NCBI GenBank assembly: GCA_007133115.1
Contig: SLNI01000120.1
Coordinates: 1-5,153, forward strand
Direction: 5' to 3'
DNA length: 5,153 nt
Origin: Thioalkalivibrio sp.
GTDB lineage: Bacteria > Pseudomonadota > Gammaproteobacteria > Ectothiorhodospirales > Ectothiorhodospiraceae
In this document: positions 4,937 to 5,153 of the stretch, piece after piece
How positions within the stretch are numbered: the stretch's first letter is position 1
Layout: each line of letters starts with the position of its first letter
Position numbers and translations under genes: made by a program
The notes under the pieces: generated by a model
Told to the model about the DNA's origin: nothing
Seen by the model: only the letters and a program-made list of their open reading frames with translations
Databases searched by the model: none

Positions 4937-5153
4937 ATGGAATTCAAGGACTACTACAAGACCCTCGGGGTGGCCCGCGAGGCCTCCGCCGACGAGATCA
5001 AGAAGGCGTTTCGCAAGCTGGCGCGCAAGTATCATCCGGATGTTTCCAAGGAGGCCGATGCCGAGGCCCGGATGAAGGAGATCAACGAGGCGTATACCGT
5101 GCTCTCCGATGTCGAGAAGCGCGCCGCCTACGATCAACTGGGGCGGGCCGCCC
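4937..5153 (+). CDS. cbpA: CbpA/DnaJ-type J-domain co-chaperone (3'-truncated by window edge)
   Basis: The ATG at 4937 has AAGGA six bases upstream, and the frame stays open to the window end, giving 72 residues. They form a complete J-domain: DYYKTLGV (helix I), [20 protein letters not shown] (helix II ending in the essential HPD at 33-35, which triggers Hsp70 ATP hydrolysis), then [12 protein letters not shown] (helix III) and KRAAYDQLG (helix IV). The wording of the J-domain, especially MEFKDYY and [13 protein letters not shown], resembles E. coli CbpA (curved DNA-binding protein, a DnaJ paralogue) more than DnaJ itself. The C-terminal domains are outside the window, so the absence of a DnaJ-type zinc finger cannot be checked and the symbol is tentative. 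The gene diverges from the sHSP operon across a shared heat-shock control region. Confidence 0.88.
   Translation, partial: MEFKDYYKTLGVAREASADEIKKAFRKLARKYHPDVSKEADAEARMKEINEAYTVLSDVEKRAAYDQLGRAA

Noticed and set aside
4866..5075. Plus-strand short frame starting MKRDLDY
   Set aside because: It overlaps the J-domain gene in another frame. The J-domain frame has the HPD motif and a good ribosome site, and this one turns into Arg/Pro-rich sequence.

Overview
The window looks like a GC-rich chromosomal segment from a gammaproteobacterium. The main evidence is an E. coli-like class I fructose-1,6-bisphosphatase, a 555-residue EttA whose catalytic residues fall at the same numbers as in E. coli, and a CbpA-like J-domain protein. 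Codon third positions are strongly G/C. A Chromatiales or Ectothiorhodospiraceae-type host is plausible, but that is inference; no rRNA or other phylogenetic marker is present. I see no insertion sequence, phage gene, CRISPR array or tRNA.

Layout from left to right: (1) the 3' nine-tenths of fbp (+, 1-912). (2) A 152-bp convergent gap holding a REPIN-like inverted pair of GC-rich repeats with a strong G-quadruplex motif. (3) A probably exported alpha/beta hydrolase of unknown substrate (-, 1065-1967). (4) A 137-bp divergent promoter region. (5) ettA (+, 2105-3772), an ABC-F translation factor. (6) A 161-bp convergent gap with about four degenerate 26-27-bp tandem repeats, ending in a 14-bp hairpin around a GAA triloop. 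(7) Two small heat-shock proteins in tandem on the minus strand (4335-4772, then 3934-4314), 20 bp apart. (8) A 164-bp divergent heat-shock regulatory region. (9) The start of a CbpA/DnaJ-type co-chaperone (+, from 4937), cut by the window end.

The right-hand third is a compact proteostasis cluster. Two sHSP holdases and a J-domain protein, which would pass substrates to Hsp70, diverge from one control region. That region carries a good sigma-32-type promoter for the sHSP pair and, back to back with it, a perfect sigma-32 -35 heptamer facing the J-protein gene. The sHSP leader can fold into a GC-rich hairpin followed by a weak AU-rich hairpin that partly buries the Shine-Dalgarno sequence and abuts the AUG. 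This is the architecture of an RNA thermometer, so the operon may be heat-controlled at both transcription and translation. This is the most interesting part of the window. The left part is ordinary housekeeping (sugar-phosphate metabolism and translation control), apart from the intergenic repeats.
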